A stretch of DNA of 64,000 bases from Pycnopodia helianthoides (lineage: Eukaryota; Echinodermata; Asteroidea; Forcipulatida; Asteriidae), in assembly GCA_032158295.1 (NCBI GenBank), contig CM063258.1:10868583-10932582 (forward strand), in the 5' to 3' direction. This document shows positions 48,301 through 58,324 of the stretch, piece after piece. The notes under the pieces are model-generated. The model did not search any database, had not been told where the DNA came from, and saw nothing but the letters and a program-made list of their open reading frames with translations. The first letter of the stretch is position 1, and each line of letters starts with the position of its first letter. Made by a program: the position numbers and the translations under genes.

Positions 48301-49025
48301 AATGTAATACAAATCAACCAGCTTCTTTCAAAAAGGTTTTCTAGAGAATGTTTTGGCCCAATCCATCCAACCTTTGGCTCCCGTGGGTCTGCCTTCGAGA
48401 TTGGTAACTTTGAAGTGCTAATAGCCCCCCCAAGTAGGGGCCAACAATTCTAAAGTTAACTCAAAACATTTGTATGTTGGGAATTTTAGGTAATTCGTGC
48501 TTGCATGAGAGAAGGGTATAGAAAACAACCGATGAATGCATCACAGGAATAAAGACCCCTTCATAATTAAAAGTGGACTTTTCTGTCGCAGAAAAATGAA
48601 GACAGGTGTCCAACCTGGGCTTTTATTTTTGCCCCAATCCTTTTTGTGTTTGTAATTTTTGTGTTCACCCTCCCCCCAAACAAACAAACAAAAACAAAAA
48701 CATTAATTCTAAAGCAAGTATTTAGACACTGTAGCAAAATAAATCTAATAAAATTGTAAGAAAAAAGAAATTGATTACCGATGTGCCTATTCATGTAAAC
48801 TGCATCCAAATTTCTGATCTCCTTAATGAATACCAGGCGATACTTCTCCTCTCTCCGGAATGCCTTAATAGCTAGCTGTGCACCGCCCTCGCTTGACACT
48901 GCATGGTAAACCTTAGCGCAGCGACCCATACCGCGACATCTGATAATTCTCCAGGACTGGCCCATAAACGAGAGAACAGCACCCTCACTTAGGTCAAGGA
49001 AAAGCTCCGGAGTGTGTTTTTCCAT
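39320..49025 (-). CDS. UHMK1: UHMK1 (KIS), serine/threonine kinase with C-terminal U2AF-homology motif, 7 exons
   Basis: Exons in transcription order are 49025-48779, 47765-47467, 46288-46055, 44667-44537, 43898-43720, 41513-41425 and 39469-39320. Phases agree at every junction and predict 442 residues (human is 419). The kinase part shows AIK (Lys54), HADLKPANV (Asp153; the HAD in place of HRD is typical of UHMK1), DFG at 172-174 and SPEA where most kinases have APE. CTSAVDIWSVG follows. The C-terminal UHM (about 360-442) has AFVEFEDA and GRQFDGKPLLATFYP. The known family role is phosphorylation of SF1 and stathmin (p27Kip1 is also reported), in nucleus and cytoplasm. I chose the ATG at 49025; the frame is open upstream to an AG at about 49068, so another 5' exon is possible. 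The last exon reads to a stop, but a donor-like GCAG/GTGGGT lies near 39332, so the last few residues are uncertain. Confidence 0.92.
39790..40068. mobile_element. TATAGACCTTTCTATTG MITE, copy in UHMK1 intron 6
   Basis: The ends TATAGACCTTTCTATTGCAA and CAATAGAAAAGTCCATA are inverted repeats; a full second copy is at 56905-57215. TA at the edges suggests a Tc1/mariner-type target. Confidence 0.7.
40132..40806. mobile_element. hAT-type non-autonomous transposon with 8-bp TSD, in UHMK1 intron 6
   Basis: The 15-bp terminal inverted repeats are perfect: TAAGCTTGGGCGATA and TATCGCCCAAGCTTA. They are flanked by the identical direct repeat GTATTTAG at 40124-40131 and 40807-40814. Subterminal regions are rich in ATATCG. 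There is no transposase. The 8-bp duplication supports the hAT superfamily. Confidence 0.88.
41868..42045 (-). mobile_element. tRNA-Asn-like SINE, UHMK1 intron 5
   Basis: The head is on the minus strand at 41984-41913: GGCTAGATAGCTCAGTTGGT, loop ACGTTAA (anticodon GTT, with C at position 33), then GGTTCAAATCC. Both flanks match the pair at 34 kb. Confidence 0.72.
42640..43055. mobile_element. TTAAAGGTAGGG-related MITE, degenerate, in UHMK1 intron 5
   Basis: Shares, in reverse orientation, the phrases GCTGAAACT, GTATCTTTCTTGAT and CAGCATTACATTGAC with the element at 27827, and the GGTACCCGCTGTCACCTC segment with the one at 57940. Termini are not clear. Confidence 0.55.
43095..43323. mobile_element. 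TTAACCCTC-ended MITE (piggyBac-like), in UHMK1 intron 5
   Basis: The ends are TTAACCCTCCTACTCTCACT and GTCAGACAGCAAGAGGGTTAA, so there is a TTAA target and a CCCT terminus as in piggyBac elements. A related sequence lies at 59600-59807, ending GAGGGTTAA. Confidence 0.6.
44016..44366 (+). mobile_element. tRNA-derived SINE (class II tRNA-like head), UHMK1 intron 4
   Basis: GTGTCATGGCCGAGTGGTTTA and GGGTTCGAATCCCGGTCATGA are A- and B-box regions of a Leu/Ser-type tRNA. Then comes TTGAGCAAGATGCTTTATT, a body seen in other SINEs here, and a tail GCGCTATATAAAACTAG(TTA)n. It is inverted relative to the host gene. Confidence 0.8.
44944..45165. mobile_element. TAGATAGG MITE, copy 2, in UHMK1 intron 3
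   Basis: The ends are TAGATAGTTCCCAGTAGACG and GCAACCTATCTATA; the body matches 17655-17881 with few changes. Confidence 0.78.
45690..45910 (-). mobile_element. SINE of the CACCGATGTG family, diverged, between UHMK1 exons 3 and 4
   Basis: Has TTGAACCCATGACCC-like B-box complement, GGACTGTGCACAC, and GGTAAAACCAAATAATATTC in common with 61545 and 26850. Confidence 0.5.
46434..46481. repeat. Short hairpin AGACTGGTCCCCTGTCTTTATCC in UHMK1 intron 2
   Basis: The arms CTGTCTTTATCC and GGATAAAGACGG enclose ACAA, with outer AGACTGGT/ACTGGTCT partly pairing. Confidence 0.7.
46845..46900. mobile_element. Partial GGTGGCAGCAGAC MITE in UHMK1 intron 2
   Basis: CTAGATGGCAGCAGACATAT followed by AAATTTCCATTGTTTAC matches the left half of the copy at 35775; no right arm is seen. 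Confidence 0.5.
47882..48272. mobile_element. TTAAAGG-type MITE in UHMK1 intron 1
   Basis: Starts TTAAAGGAAAAATATAAG and ends ACCCTCTCTTTAA, TTAA-bounded. The internal GAAGGGAATTGTTTCTCAAAA and GTAAGTTTTTATGG link it to the copies at 27827 and 29968. Confidence 0.65.
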
Positions 49026-50878
49026 ATTTTGTAGATATCGCTTTCTCCCAACGAGCAAATTTTCTGACAATCACATGATGCTGAAAGTTAGGCTGGTATC
49101 CAATTTAAGCGTTGATAGCTAGTTGAAAAACACATACCTCGATACTTTGTAATAGCACGCACTAGCACTAGCAGGTGTTTCTGCAAAGAAAACCAATGAG
49201 TAGTATACGGTTCAAAACCAAGGTCGAGTTGTCCTTACTTTTATTAATGTGTTTTCACATAAAATGACATCGGGTGTGTGGGTTGCTTTAGTTTTACTTA
49301 CTACGCACTTTGAAACAAGTTTAAGTTAAATCATTCTAAGTTCAGAAATTACTTTTAAACCGTGTTCCCAGATTAAAGCAACCTCAATCCCAACTTACCT
49401 TTATTATCAGGATCTCTTCAACAATGTTTTATGGGTTTGCTTCGTTACAATTTTTGTATGTAAGGCAACAATTTTGAGATTCGTACACAGCTGAATTTTG
49501 ATTGCGCCAGACTAATTATCATGTTTTGCCCTACAGAGGGCGCTGTAACAAGTTGTTATGAAAAACTTCCAAAAATAGAGATCACGTCGATGAGAAGTGA
49601 AGGACAATCCGAGTTGAATTTTAATTTAAAAAGGTGTTAATTTACGCGGTGAGTATTTTAAAAGTTACTGTCATTTTGAAGGATGATAACCACTTCTTTT
49701 AGCATAAATCACGCTTAATGTTAGATAAATAACTAAAATTGTTTAATACTCCTTCATGTTTGTTGTGTTGTGTAACATTACCGTAATTATTCGTAGTATG
49801 CCCAGTGTGGCCAGTGCAGTGTGCAGGTAGACTGCCGGTGCCAACAGCCAAGTGGCAAGGCTCTGTGATTACTCAATTGTAACTTTTGTATCATGTAGTA
49901 CCACTACATAACATTTAAAGATGAACCTTGTTATAGCTAGATGAAACCAGTTTAAACAGCAGGCCTACTGTTTTGCTACATGAAATACTATAGCAGTAGG
50001 CCTGCTGTTTAAACTGGTTTCAACTAGCTAAAACAAGGTTCAACTTAAAATGTAGTGTACTAGGCAGTTACAATTGAGTATTCAACGAGCAGCAAGTGCT
50101 ACTGTTATTGTTAATGCACCCTCTGTCTGTTTGTTCGTTGGATTTTGCCAACTTTGTGCTCTTGGTTTCTCACTTTTCTTCTTCACCTGCACTTTTGGGC
50201 TGTGACGCCGCTCTGCACCACATCCCAGTATAGCCTTTTAAGTGCTGCATAGGGATTATTCTATTGAAGATTGAAGATGAAGTAATGCTGTTGCTATTGT
50301 ACTGTACAGAACAATGTGAAAGAAAGAAACTAAGAATAAGTTAAGCCACGTGGCCTTATTTATGAGTTAGGGCCTATTATTAGTTTGGAAAAATGTTCAC
50401 AAATTGCCAAATTTGATGGTTTCTTTTAGGGACTGTTCTACTCTACTTCTGGAAGACCTCTGGAGTCATGTGTAGGTCTGTTTTGTAACCAAAATGGCCC
50501 AAATGAAGCAGATGTTTACCTTTAATTTGTAAATTATGGCTGAGTACATTATGTGATCTTTCATTTTCAATAAATTGGCCTTCTCATTGTCTGCAATGGC
50601 CTGCAATTACAATGATCTTGTTTCTGTTGACTGGGTGTTGAGAGTTGAAGGAAATCTAAGTAAAGTTTAAAATATGATTTTTTAGGCCTAGCAAAAAAAA
50701 ATGCCATTGAAAGAAAAAGAATTCATATGTGAGGCAATTAATTAAACTGTTTTAATAAACAAATACGGATACAAAATTTGATTGAAATGGTTATAAATAT
50801 GTTTTATTTCTGTACCCAACTTTGCAGAACAATGTGTGGATTCAATCTGACTTCTGCTATTGAAACTTTCCACAACTT
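49026..50878. promoter_or_regulatory. Divergent intergenic region between UHMK1 and ISCA1
   Basis: The start codons of two oppositely oriented genes are 1.85 kb apart, so both promoters, and possibly an untranslated UHMK1 exon, should lie here. No TATA box or CpG-rich core stands out; the region is AT-rich and contains the palindrome at 49868-50085. Confidence 0.4.
49868..50085. mobile_element. Long palindrome between UHMK1 and ISCA1
   Basis: The inner arms CAGTTTAAACAGCAGGCCTA and TAGGCCTGCTGTTTAAACTG are perfect. The outer arms GTGATTACTCAATTGTAACT and CAGTTACAATTGAGTATTCA are imperfect. It fills part of the space between two divergent genes. Confidence 0.85.
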
Positions 50879-50881
50879 ATG

Positions 50882-52978
50882 ATGTCGGCTGTGGCAGGTG
50901 GACTTGGTAGAGCGACGGTCCGAGCCGTGAAAGGCAGGAAACGTCTTATCCCACAGAGGGCAGCATTGGTTTTGGTACGTATGCACAAGGCTTGCATCTC
51001 ATTTGTAAGAAATCATTCAACAACTTTGCTGAGTCATTGTCAATCAAGTTATCACAGTTTTACTGTACTGGTGTTTCCTAGATTAAAATCTATGATAAGG
51101 ATGTGGTGCCCAAACTTGATGATCATCCAAATTATAAGAGTATAGGTTTGTGGTAGTTGCGATAACTGTAACCCTCCATTCTACCGACGGTTGGAGACTG
51201 GAGGGTTACTATGAACCATAGGTAGCCCTGTAAAGGGGCAACAAGTTTAGCTGCTTGCTAGGTAACTAGTAGTTTTGTAAACTGGGGATACAACACCAAG
51301 CACCCACCTTGGGTTTCTGTAGTACCATGACTGTATAGGAGCATTGAGTTTAGCTGCTTGCTAGGTAACTAGGTGTTTTGTAAACTGGGGATACAACACC
51401 AAGCACCCACCTTGGGTTTCTGTAGTACCATGACTGTATAGGAGCATTGAGTTTAGCTGCTTGCTAGGTAACTAGGTGTTTTGTAAACTGGGGATACAAC
51501 ACCAAGCACCCACCTTGGGTTTCTGTAGTACCATGCCTGTATAGGAGCATTGAGTTTAGCTGCTTGCTAGGTAACTAGGTGTTTTGTAAACTGGGGATAC
51601 AACACCAAGCACCCACCTTGGGTTTCTGTAGTACCATGCCTGTATAGGAGCATTGAGTTTAGCTGCTTGCTAGGTAACTAGGTGTTTTGTAAACTGGGGA
51701 TACAACACCAAGCACCCACCTTGGGTTTCTGTAGTACCATGCCTGTATAGGAGCATTGAGTTTAGCTGCTTGCTAGGTAAATGCGTCTGTTTTGTATACT
51801 GGGGATACAACACTTGGCAAACACTTTTGATCTCTGGCTGTGCTTCCAGGGGCTGATTTCACAAAGAGATAAGACTAGTCTTATCTGAAGTTAGGACCAG
51901 TAACTGCTCTTGGCATTGCCTAGGACAAGTCCTAAGTTAAGAAGAGTTTTGTGAAATCGACCCCTGGTCGGGCAAGTCCTAAGTTAAGAAGAGTTTTGTG
52001 AAATCGACCCCTGGTCATATATGGGTCGATGTGGCTGGCTGCCAAAGGTGCCCTTGCATGCCTGCAGCTCAAACACTTAGCCTCGTCCTTCACAATTCAG
52101 CTTCTAAGGTGTGAGGAGTAAGGATGATTAGCTTCCTAAATTACTATTAATATTATTATTACAATTGCCTCTTTCTAGAAGCAAACAGTTAATCCATGTT
52201 TTCTTTGTCTTTAACTTGTCTCGATTGCAGACGCAGGCAGCAGTTGAGAAGATCCAAGGAATAGTCAGCGCGAAACCAGAGATTACGGGGCTGCGTGTTG
52301 GTGTCAAGACCAGGGGCTGTAATGGTCTGACCTACACATTGGATTACGCCACAGAAAAAGGCAAATTTGATGAGGAGGTGGTTCAGGATGGTGAGTAACA
52401 CTGTCATGGCAACAGTGGGCATCTATAATTAATAGAGAAAATGGCGACCGGTCATAATTCAACATACTTAAAAGTCACAGTGGGGTGTCGTGGCCGAGCG
52501 GTCTAAGTTGGTGGACTCAAGTTCTGTAATTTACAGAATGTGGGTTCGAATCCTGGCGTGGTCAGTTGCGACACTTGTGTCCTCGAGCAAAGCACTTTAT
52601 CATAAGTGCTCCTCTCCAGAGCTAGGGAGTAACCTGAATGGACTTGCATCCTGTCCAGGGGGAATAGAAATATTCTCAGTCATTTAATGCCAAGGAGACC
52701 GGAAAAAAACACTGGCCTAATGAGACATATTGGCTCGGGACAGACTTTTAAACTAAAAGTCACAATGAGGTTCTCCTTTAAGCATGGCAGTAATCAGTAA
52801 ATGGTTTTCATTTCTGTTTTTTCTTTTAGGGGTGAGGGTCTTCGTTGACTCCAAAGCTCAACTTTCACTCTTAGGTACAGAAATGGACTATGTGCATAAT
52901 AAACTGAGCAGTGAGTTTGTGTTTAACAATCCCAACGTCAAGGGCACATGTGGATGTGGAGAAAGCTTCAATGTCTAG
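50882..52978 (+). CDS. ISCA1: ISCA1, mitochondrial A-type iron-sulfur cluster assembly protein, 3 exons
   Basis: Exons are 50882-50974, 52231-52390 and 52830-52978, predicting 133 residues. GT-AG junctions are clean. The start MSAV with RATVRAV lines up with the vertebrate protein; a second ATG lies immediately upstream (50879), so one extra Met is possible. The HesB/IscA domain has the three conserved cysteines: Cys61 in TRGCNGL, and Cys125 and Cys127 in the C-terminal GTCGCGESF. The stretch LGTEMDY...[11 protein letters not shown] is near-identical to human. The basic, acid-poor N-terminus fits mitochondrial import. The known family role, with ISCA2 and IBA57, is maturation of mitochondrial 4Fe-4S proteins. 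Intron 1 holds a 103-bp minisatellite and a MITE; intron 2 holds a tRNA-derived SINE. The neighbour UHMK1 is divergently oriented. Confidence 0.97.
51245..51790. repeat. 103-bp minisatellite in ISCA1 intron 1
   Basis: GTTTAGCTGCTTGCTAGGTA starts at 51245, 51348, 51451, 51554, 51657 and 51760: five full units of exactly 103 bp and a partial one. Units differ by one or two bases (ATGACTG/ATGCCTG). Confidence 0.97.
51848..52015. mobile_element. GATTTCACAAAG MITE with a duplicated right end, ISCA1 intron 1
   Basis: The left GGGGCTGATTTCACAAAGAG pairs with GTTTTGTGAAATCGACCCC. The right arm (CAAGTCCTAAGTTAAGAAG, then GAAATCGACCCCTGGTC) is present twice in tandem, ending at about 51970 and 52015. 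Confidence 0.75.
52483..52760 (+). mobile_element. tRNA-derived SINE in ISCA1 intron 2
   Basis: GGTGTCGTGGCCGAGCGGTC and GGGTTCGAATCCTGGCGTGG form the head; TCGAGCAAAGCACTTTATC matches the SINE body at 44016. It ends about 70 bp before exon 3. Confidence 0.75.
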
Positions 52979-53531
52979 CAACACTGACAGTGGCATTGGG
53001 GATGGGGGATAGGGAGAGGGGCGGAGTGCTGATAGAAGAAGCAGTTGAGAGAAGGGGTTCGGAGAAGAATATGGGGGGGGGGTTCTTGAGATACTGCCCC
53101 CCCCCTCATCAACTGCCATCGTTGTACGAGACTGGTGCTGGCATCTAAATGCTTTGATACACTGGATTGCTGTTGGATACCTCAGGAGATCAGACCATAT
53201 GGAGACATCCAAGGGATGATACAGCTAATGTCAAACTGTTTATAAATAGTGATTAAGTTCTTGCCGAGCAAAATCATTTGCTGTGCATTGTAATCTCCAT
53301 GTAAAGTGTAAGTGTGTTTAAAACTACATTACAACTGAAGAAGATACGAGTCGGTTTAGGCAATCTTTGAAACATCTGTACGCAATCGATTTATTTGGAG
53401 TTCAATTTGAATAGTGTTTGTTCCATAACTTCTTTAGTCACAAGTGAATACTTGGCACTGAATCCCTTGCACTATAATGCTAGTGTTACTACATGACATA
53501 GATTACTGTAGGTCAAGCTTAGCACCCTCCT

Positions 53532-53726
53532 GGGCCCAATTTCATTGAGCTGCTGAAGCACAAAAAAAGTAGCTCAGCACAACAAACTTATGCTCGCCAG
53601 AATAAGGTTACCAGCTAAACTACCATGTCACTATACAATTTGTGACTGGTATCCTGTTCATTTCTGCTAAGCAGAACAATGTTAAGGAATATTTTCTGCT
53701 TGAGCAGCTGTATGACATTTGGCCCA
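53532..53726. mobile_element. Palindromic MITE GGGCCCAATTTCAT, downstream of ISCA1
   Basis: Starts GGGCCCAATTTCATTGAGCT and ends AGCTGTATGACATTTGGCCC; internal TTTGTGACTGGTATCCTG is shared, inverted, with 28902-29094. Confidence 0.8.
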
Positions 53727-53774
53727 TATCAGTTAAGTATGATACATTTGTGTGTGTACAATGGTGAATGGGGA

Positions 53775-53960
53775 TCAAGTTTGCTCAGTGGTTTCTTTCC
53801 CTGCCTTTCATCTCTGTGGACCCGGGTTCGAATCCCACCTCAGGATTTGGGTTTTCAGTCCCTCACCTGATTGTGAGGATTTTCCCCCATTGGAGTTTTC
53901 CTCCCACATCTAAAACTGAACATTTCTCTTCGTTTTCTCCTCATCCTGTTAGTGACACTA
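53775..53960 (+). mobile_element. tRNA-derived SINE, different head
   Basis: AGTTTGCTCAGTGGTTTCTT begins a degenerate A box, GGGTTCGAATCCCACCTC is the B box, and CTTCGTTTTCTCCTCATCC follows. A similar start (CTTTCACCTCAGAGGACC, then TTTGAATCC) lies at the right edge of the window. Confidence 0.55.
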
Positions 53961-54752
53961 ACTGTGCTGTTGGATGTGTAATAGAAAGAAAAAATAGAAA
54001 AAAATTGAAAACTACATTACATGAGTGAATTCCCTGTCTGATATTCAACACTGCAAAAACCCTAATACAGCAAAACTTTGCATTGTCACAGGGATTCAAA
54101 ATTGAGCACTCGCTTCTGATTAAAGAAGTCATTGTACCAGACATATGACCTGTTTTAGCTGTAAGTCAAACAAAAGAGATTTATACGTGGGATTTGAAAC
54201 TTTGCAGATATCTTTGGAGATACAATCCAGATAGATTTTGTTTATGCGAGAAATCTCTCTTTGAGTTGTGATGGTTTTGAAAAGAAGTAGTTGGAGAAAC
54301 AACTCGGGTAAATAAGAGACAGGCTGATTTTGCTTTTGTGTACTTAAGCAATTTACTGTGGTTTCATAAAAAAATGGTAGTAGACACTTGCAGGCAGTGA
54401 TTTATCTTCTCTTCAAATAATGGTGGCTTCTAAATGTAGCCGAGATATAAGTTGTACTATATTTAACCAGGTGGTGGAATTCACTTTCCAGTTACAGTCA
54501 AAATTGCCTCAGATTTAGCCTTTGTAGCCGGTCAAAAGATTGCGTTGCCGTTCTCTAATTGCTACATTGACTTGGAAGTGACGGGATGGAGGGTCAGCCC
54601 ATTGGTAGTGCAGTTACTATGAGGCCATTTTGTACCCTCACATTCAAAAGTAAACATACATTATGGGTGTTTTGGAGTAACTTCAGCCCTGGGTCTCCCT
54701 GTGTCATTGTTGAGTAGGTCATTACATCACTCTGGCTGGGGTGCGTTTTCGC

Positions 54753-54835
54753 GGCCGTAACCAATAACTGTTTCGTCATTGCCCAGTGATTCACCAATGG
54801 CCAAGTCAACCGAAACAGTTATTGGTTAGTCCGCC
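54753..54835. repeat. Hairpin CCAATAACTGTTTCG
   Basis: GTAACCAATAACTGTTTCG (54757-54775) pairs with CGAAACAGTTATTGGTTAG (54811-54829), 35 bp apart. Confidence 0.8.
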
Positions 54836-55575
54836 ATAACCCACCCTTGATAACCCGACTCGGCCTTGACTACCCTACTCATGAATAGTGGAGTCAGACC
54901 CTGAGTTCATGACATCATATTCATGTCAAAATATTTGCAGTAACGCTTATATAAATATATTTATTGCATAATAATACACAAATAAGCAGCTTTGGTAATA
55001 GTGTTTTTAAGAGTGGTAAGGTTGTCCTAATCACTTACTTTCAAGATGAAAATAATGGGTGCATAATAAAACCTTACCTGGTGAACAATGTTTTGGTAAC
55101 TTATTTGTGAAAATTGAATTGCTGCGAACCTTGACCTTTGAGATTTCTACTGTCCCATGCTACTCCAGCAAGAATAGAATTTAGTGGATTGATTAGCCCT
55201 TGCCAGACCTCAATCGATTGACTCAACCGGGATATTATAGGCAAGCTATTTGAACTAAAAAGAAACAAAACAGATGTATTACGTGTATAAAGAGTGCAAA
55301 CGGAATGCAGCAAGAACACTCATACAATGTACATGTATGAGATGAGGCTGATTCTTGTCAGCAGTGCATTACTGGAGTGCCAACATGTCACCCAGTAACT
55401 TCAATGTGAGGGTCAGAAAGTATAAAACACTCTCCACACCTTTCAGTGTTGGGTTTGGGAGTTGTAAACTAATTTTAATTGTTTTATTTTAAAAAAAGAA
55501 AAAGTTTATACAGATAATGATGAAGCATACAGATTTAATTCTAACTGCACAGCTGGATTTTAAGATTCATTGTTT

Positions 55576-55706
55576 AAGCCCGGTTCATACTTCATGCGAA
55601 AGCGAAGGCAAATTTTCCTGTGTCACAATTGGAAAAACTGCATACCGCTTATTGCATCATCAAAATTTGCTTCGCATTATCTTTCGCGTGAAGTATGAAC
55701 TGAGCT
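55576..55706. mobile_element. Palindromic MITE AAGCCCGGTTCATACTTC, copy 2
   Basis: The left arm AAGCCCGGTTCATACTTCAT pairs with GTGAAGTATGAACTGAGCT; the CGAAAG/CTTTCG inner arms are more diverged than in the copy at 1431. Confidence 0.7.
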
Positions 55707-56904
55707 GTATGAGGTGACAAGGTCAAATGTGAATGAAATAAATGTTGAAGTAATGTGATTCTTTCAGTGCAATACGCACAAACTAAGACTTTACATGCTC
55801 TTTAGCAGGAGTGTGTTTTGGCCTCGCTGACCAGAAGCAGGTTTCTGACGTAAAATTCAGTGATATAATTTTTTTTTTTTTAAAGCTATGCAGAAATGGG
55901 TCGGTAAACAGAGACAGTTCGTGAAAATTCATGTTCTAAAAGTACGTGTAAACAGATTTAATTTTAATTTTACCTATTGAAACTTGGTCAATGTTTGATT
56001 GTATGCATAATCAGCGGACACTTTTCATGTTTGCAATTCTTGAAACAATAGCCTAACCAAGTCAACAACCTTTATTGGAGCCAACAACTTTGTTATGGTT
56101 TATTTGAAACAACGTCATTGTAGCACAACCGAACTTGTGAAAAACACTAAACACGTTTCTGGTTGGGGTCGCAAAACTGCACCTCAGACTCCAAGCTAGT
56201 GGTTGGAGTGGTTTGGAAATCTGCTCAACAACACAGGAAAGTCATAGGGGGAATTAACTCTCAGTTGACTCAGAAAGTAGAGTGTACTAAGCATCGTAGT
56301 TCTTTATACCAGGTCAATGAAGGAAACTATAACAGTATTTAAAAAAAAGGTACTACAAATTAATTCATTCTGAAAATCACTCATGGATAGAAATATAAGT
56401 TATGCTGTGGCTTTCGTACATATTGAATAATCTTAAATTACACGAGTAACTTGTACTTGTTATGATTAGGTGCCAGTTATGCTAAATATATCATTCAAAA
56501 CCATGTTCTGTGACCTACTTTAGTCGGTCGTTTTAAATCCATATATTTTAGACATGATGAGGCTCCAAAATGGTTGACTTAAATAAAACCCCTACTCTCA
56601 GCTTTGTGATGTTCAAACATCTAGTTTGTGAATAAATTGTAAACAGACCTAAAGCAATTGTTTGCTTGGCAAGATAGTATTGTCTGCTTAGCGGCCTAAT
56701 TAAATTAGGCCTAGCTCAAATATCAAAATATAGAATTGAAACAAACAAAACAATTACAAAAGAAAACATGAAATACATTTTTTTTCTTTTCAGAATGTGA
56801 CTATTTTTTTTCCAAACTCACATATTAGTGTTATATGTTTTTGGAAATCTAGAGGGTTGGAATGAATACCCGTCTAGGTGACCAGCAACGATTGTTTTAC
56901 CCAT

Positions 56905-57215
56905 CTATAGACCTTTCTATTGCAACGTCACAGCCCAAGTTTTTGCCAAACAAAGTTGGAAAACCATGGAAAGCCATTAATGCAAAGAATAAACGGATAG
57001 CCACAGTTTGTAACAATGTTACACAATACTAAAAAAATAATAGTGTTGAATTTGCTGGAAACAAATCAACCAATAATGAGATGCATTTTGTTATTGAAAG
57101 TTTGCAGAAATGTTGAATTTGGTCACATCTGTCACAACCCAATTGAATGTTTTGCGAACATTCGGCCGTCCATGCCAACCAGGGCAGTTTGTTTATCAAC
57201 AATAGAAAGGTCTAT
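56905..57215. mobile_element. TATAGACCTTTCTATTG MITE, intergenic copy
   Basis: Ends TATAGACCTTTCTATTGCAA and CAATAGAAAGGTCTAT, matching 39790-40068 in both arms. A partial third copy lies at about 34058-34140. Confidence 0.75.
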
Positions 57216-57258
57216 TTTAAGTCATGTGGTTGTACATGCACTTCGAATGGGAGATGTT

Positions 57259-57389
57259 TGGGGACTCTAGGTGGCAGCAGACTAGTTACCAGGGAAGTGC
57301 ATTGTTCTTGTAAATGTGTACAAACAGCTCAGACCTACGTAAACAATAAACCTGGTAAATCTGCTGCCACCTATGTCCCAAAGTCCCCC
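57259..57389. mobile_element. GGTGGCAGCAGAC palindromic MITE, copy 2
   Basis: GGGGACTCTAGGTGGCAGCA pairs with TGCTGCCACCTATGTCCC. It lies 43 bp from the TATAGACC MITE. Confidence 0.7.
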
Positions 57390-57939
57390 ATTGGAAGTTA
57401 TTTGAATGAATATTATTTTACAAAATAAAAATATATTGGTTTGAATTTTAACCAAGGGTCCTGGCAGTGTTGTTATTTTAAGACCAGCTGCAAGACAAAT
57501 AGGCAAAGGTAGATATATATTTCACAATAATATTTTCATAGGAATATTCAGGTTTTCAGTCAAACCTATTTGAAAAGAACCCCTAGGCAGCACAAACAAT
57601 AGTTCAGGGAATCCGTTATTACATGTCAAAATAAAAGTTAATAAAAAGTAAACAACTTTTTCTTCTTTAGTTTTCCTGACTGACGCATGAATGCAATGCA
57701 CTTTGAGTTCAGCAGAAAAAGGCAAAAAGTCCTTCACAATCATCTCGAGGAGCAAAGCTAGAAATAAATTGCTTCATTATTCCTGATAAAAAAATTGTAT
57801 AATAACTGACTAATCGATAAAGCCCTGCCCACCGTCAACCTCTCTAAGGCATCTTTGTGCATCTCTGTACATCGTGAGCCAAATTGAAAAAGTTAGCATA
57901 ATGTGCACACCACACACACAAAGCACTGTGCAGCATAGG

Positions 57940-58322
57940 CAGAATTATAAAGAAAGATACAATAAAAGTCACGTGAAAGTTTTCAGCTGAATACAGTGTC
58001 TACCTGCTAAGAGAAAACAGCAAAAAACTGATGTGGTATTTTCACAAGAACGTCGATTCCATCCACCTGTAGCGAGGTGACAGCGGGTACCAGCCGCATC
58101 TCCTGCTTCATCATTCGCGAACGGACACCAACCCTCAGAAATCTGAGATTCGATTCATGCATGAATCATTTCTCAGATTCAAATGTTTTTGGGTGAAAAA
58201 TTATCCATCCCATATTACTTTGAAGGGAATCCTTTCTCAAAATAGTTTATACTAGCAACAGCTGCAGTGCTTCTCACCAAGTAAGTTTTGATGTTCATTA
58301 TTCATCTATGACCCTACTTTAA
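57940..58322. mobile_element. TTAAAGGTAGGG-related MITE, 5' end lost
   Basis: Ends CTATGACCCTACTTTAA, like the copy at 27827, and carries GATACAATAAAAGTC, GAGGTGACAGCGGGTACC and a hairpin around ATTCATGCATGAATC. The left TTAAAGG end is not present. Confidence 0.6.
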
Positions 58323-58324
58323 AG

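Larger units (their letters stand above)
53961..56900. other. Intergenic, no gene seen
   Basis: Apart from the hairpin at 54753 and the MITE at 55576, only short motif-free frames are present. Confidence 0.5.

Noticed and set aside
52871..53212. 113-residue minus-strand frame over ISCA1 exon 3
   Set aside because: Antisense shadow of a clear coding exon and its C/G-rich 3' UTR.
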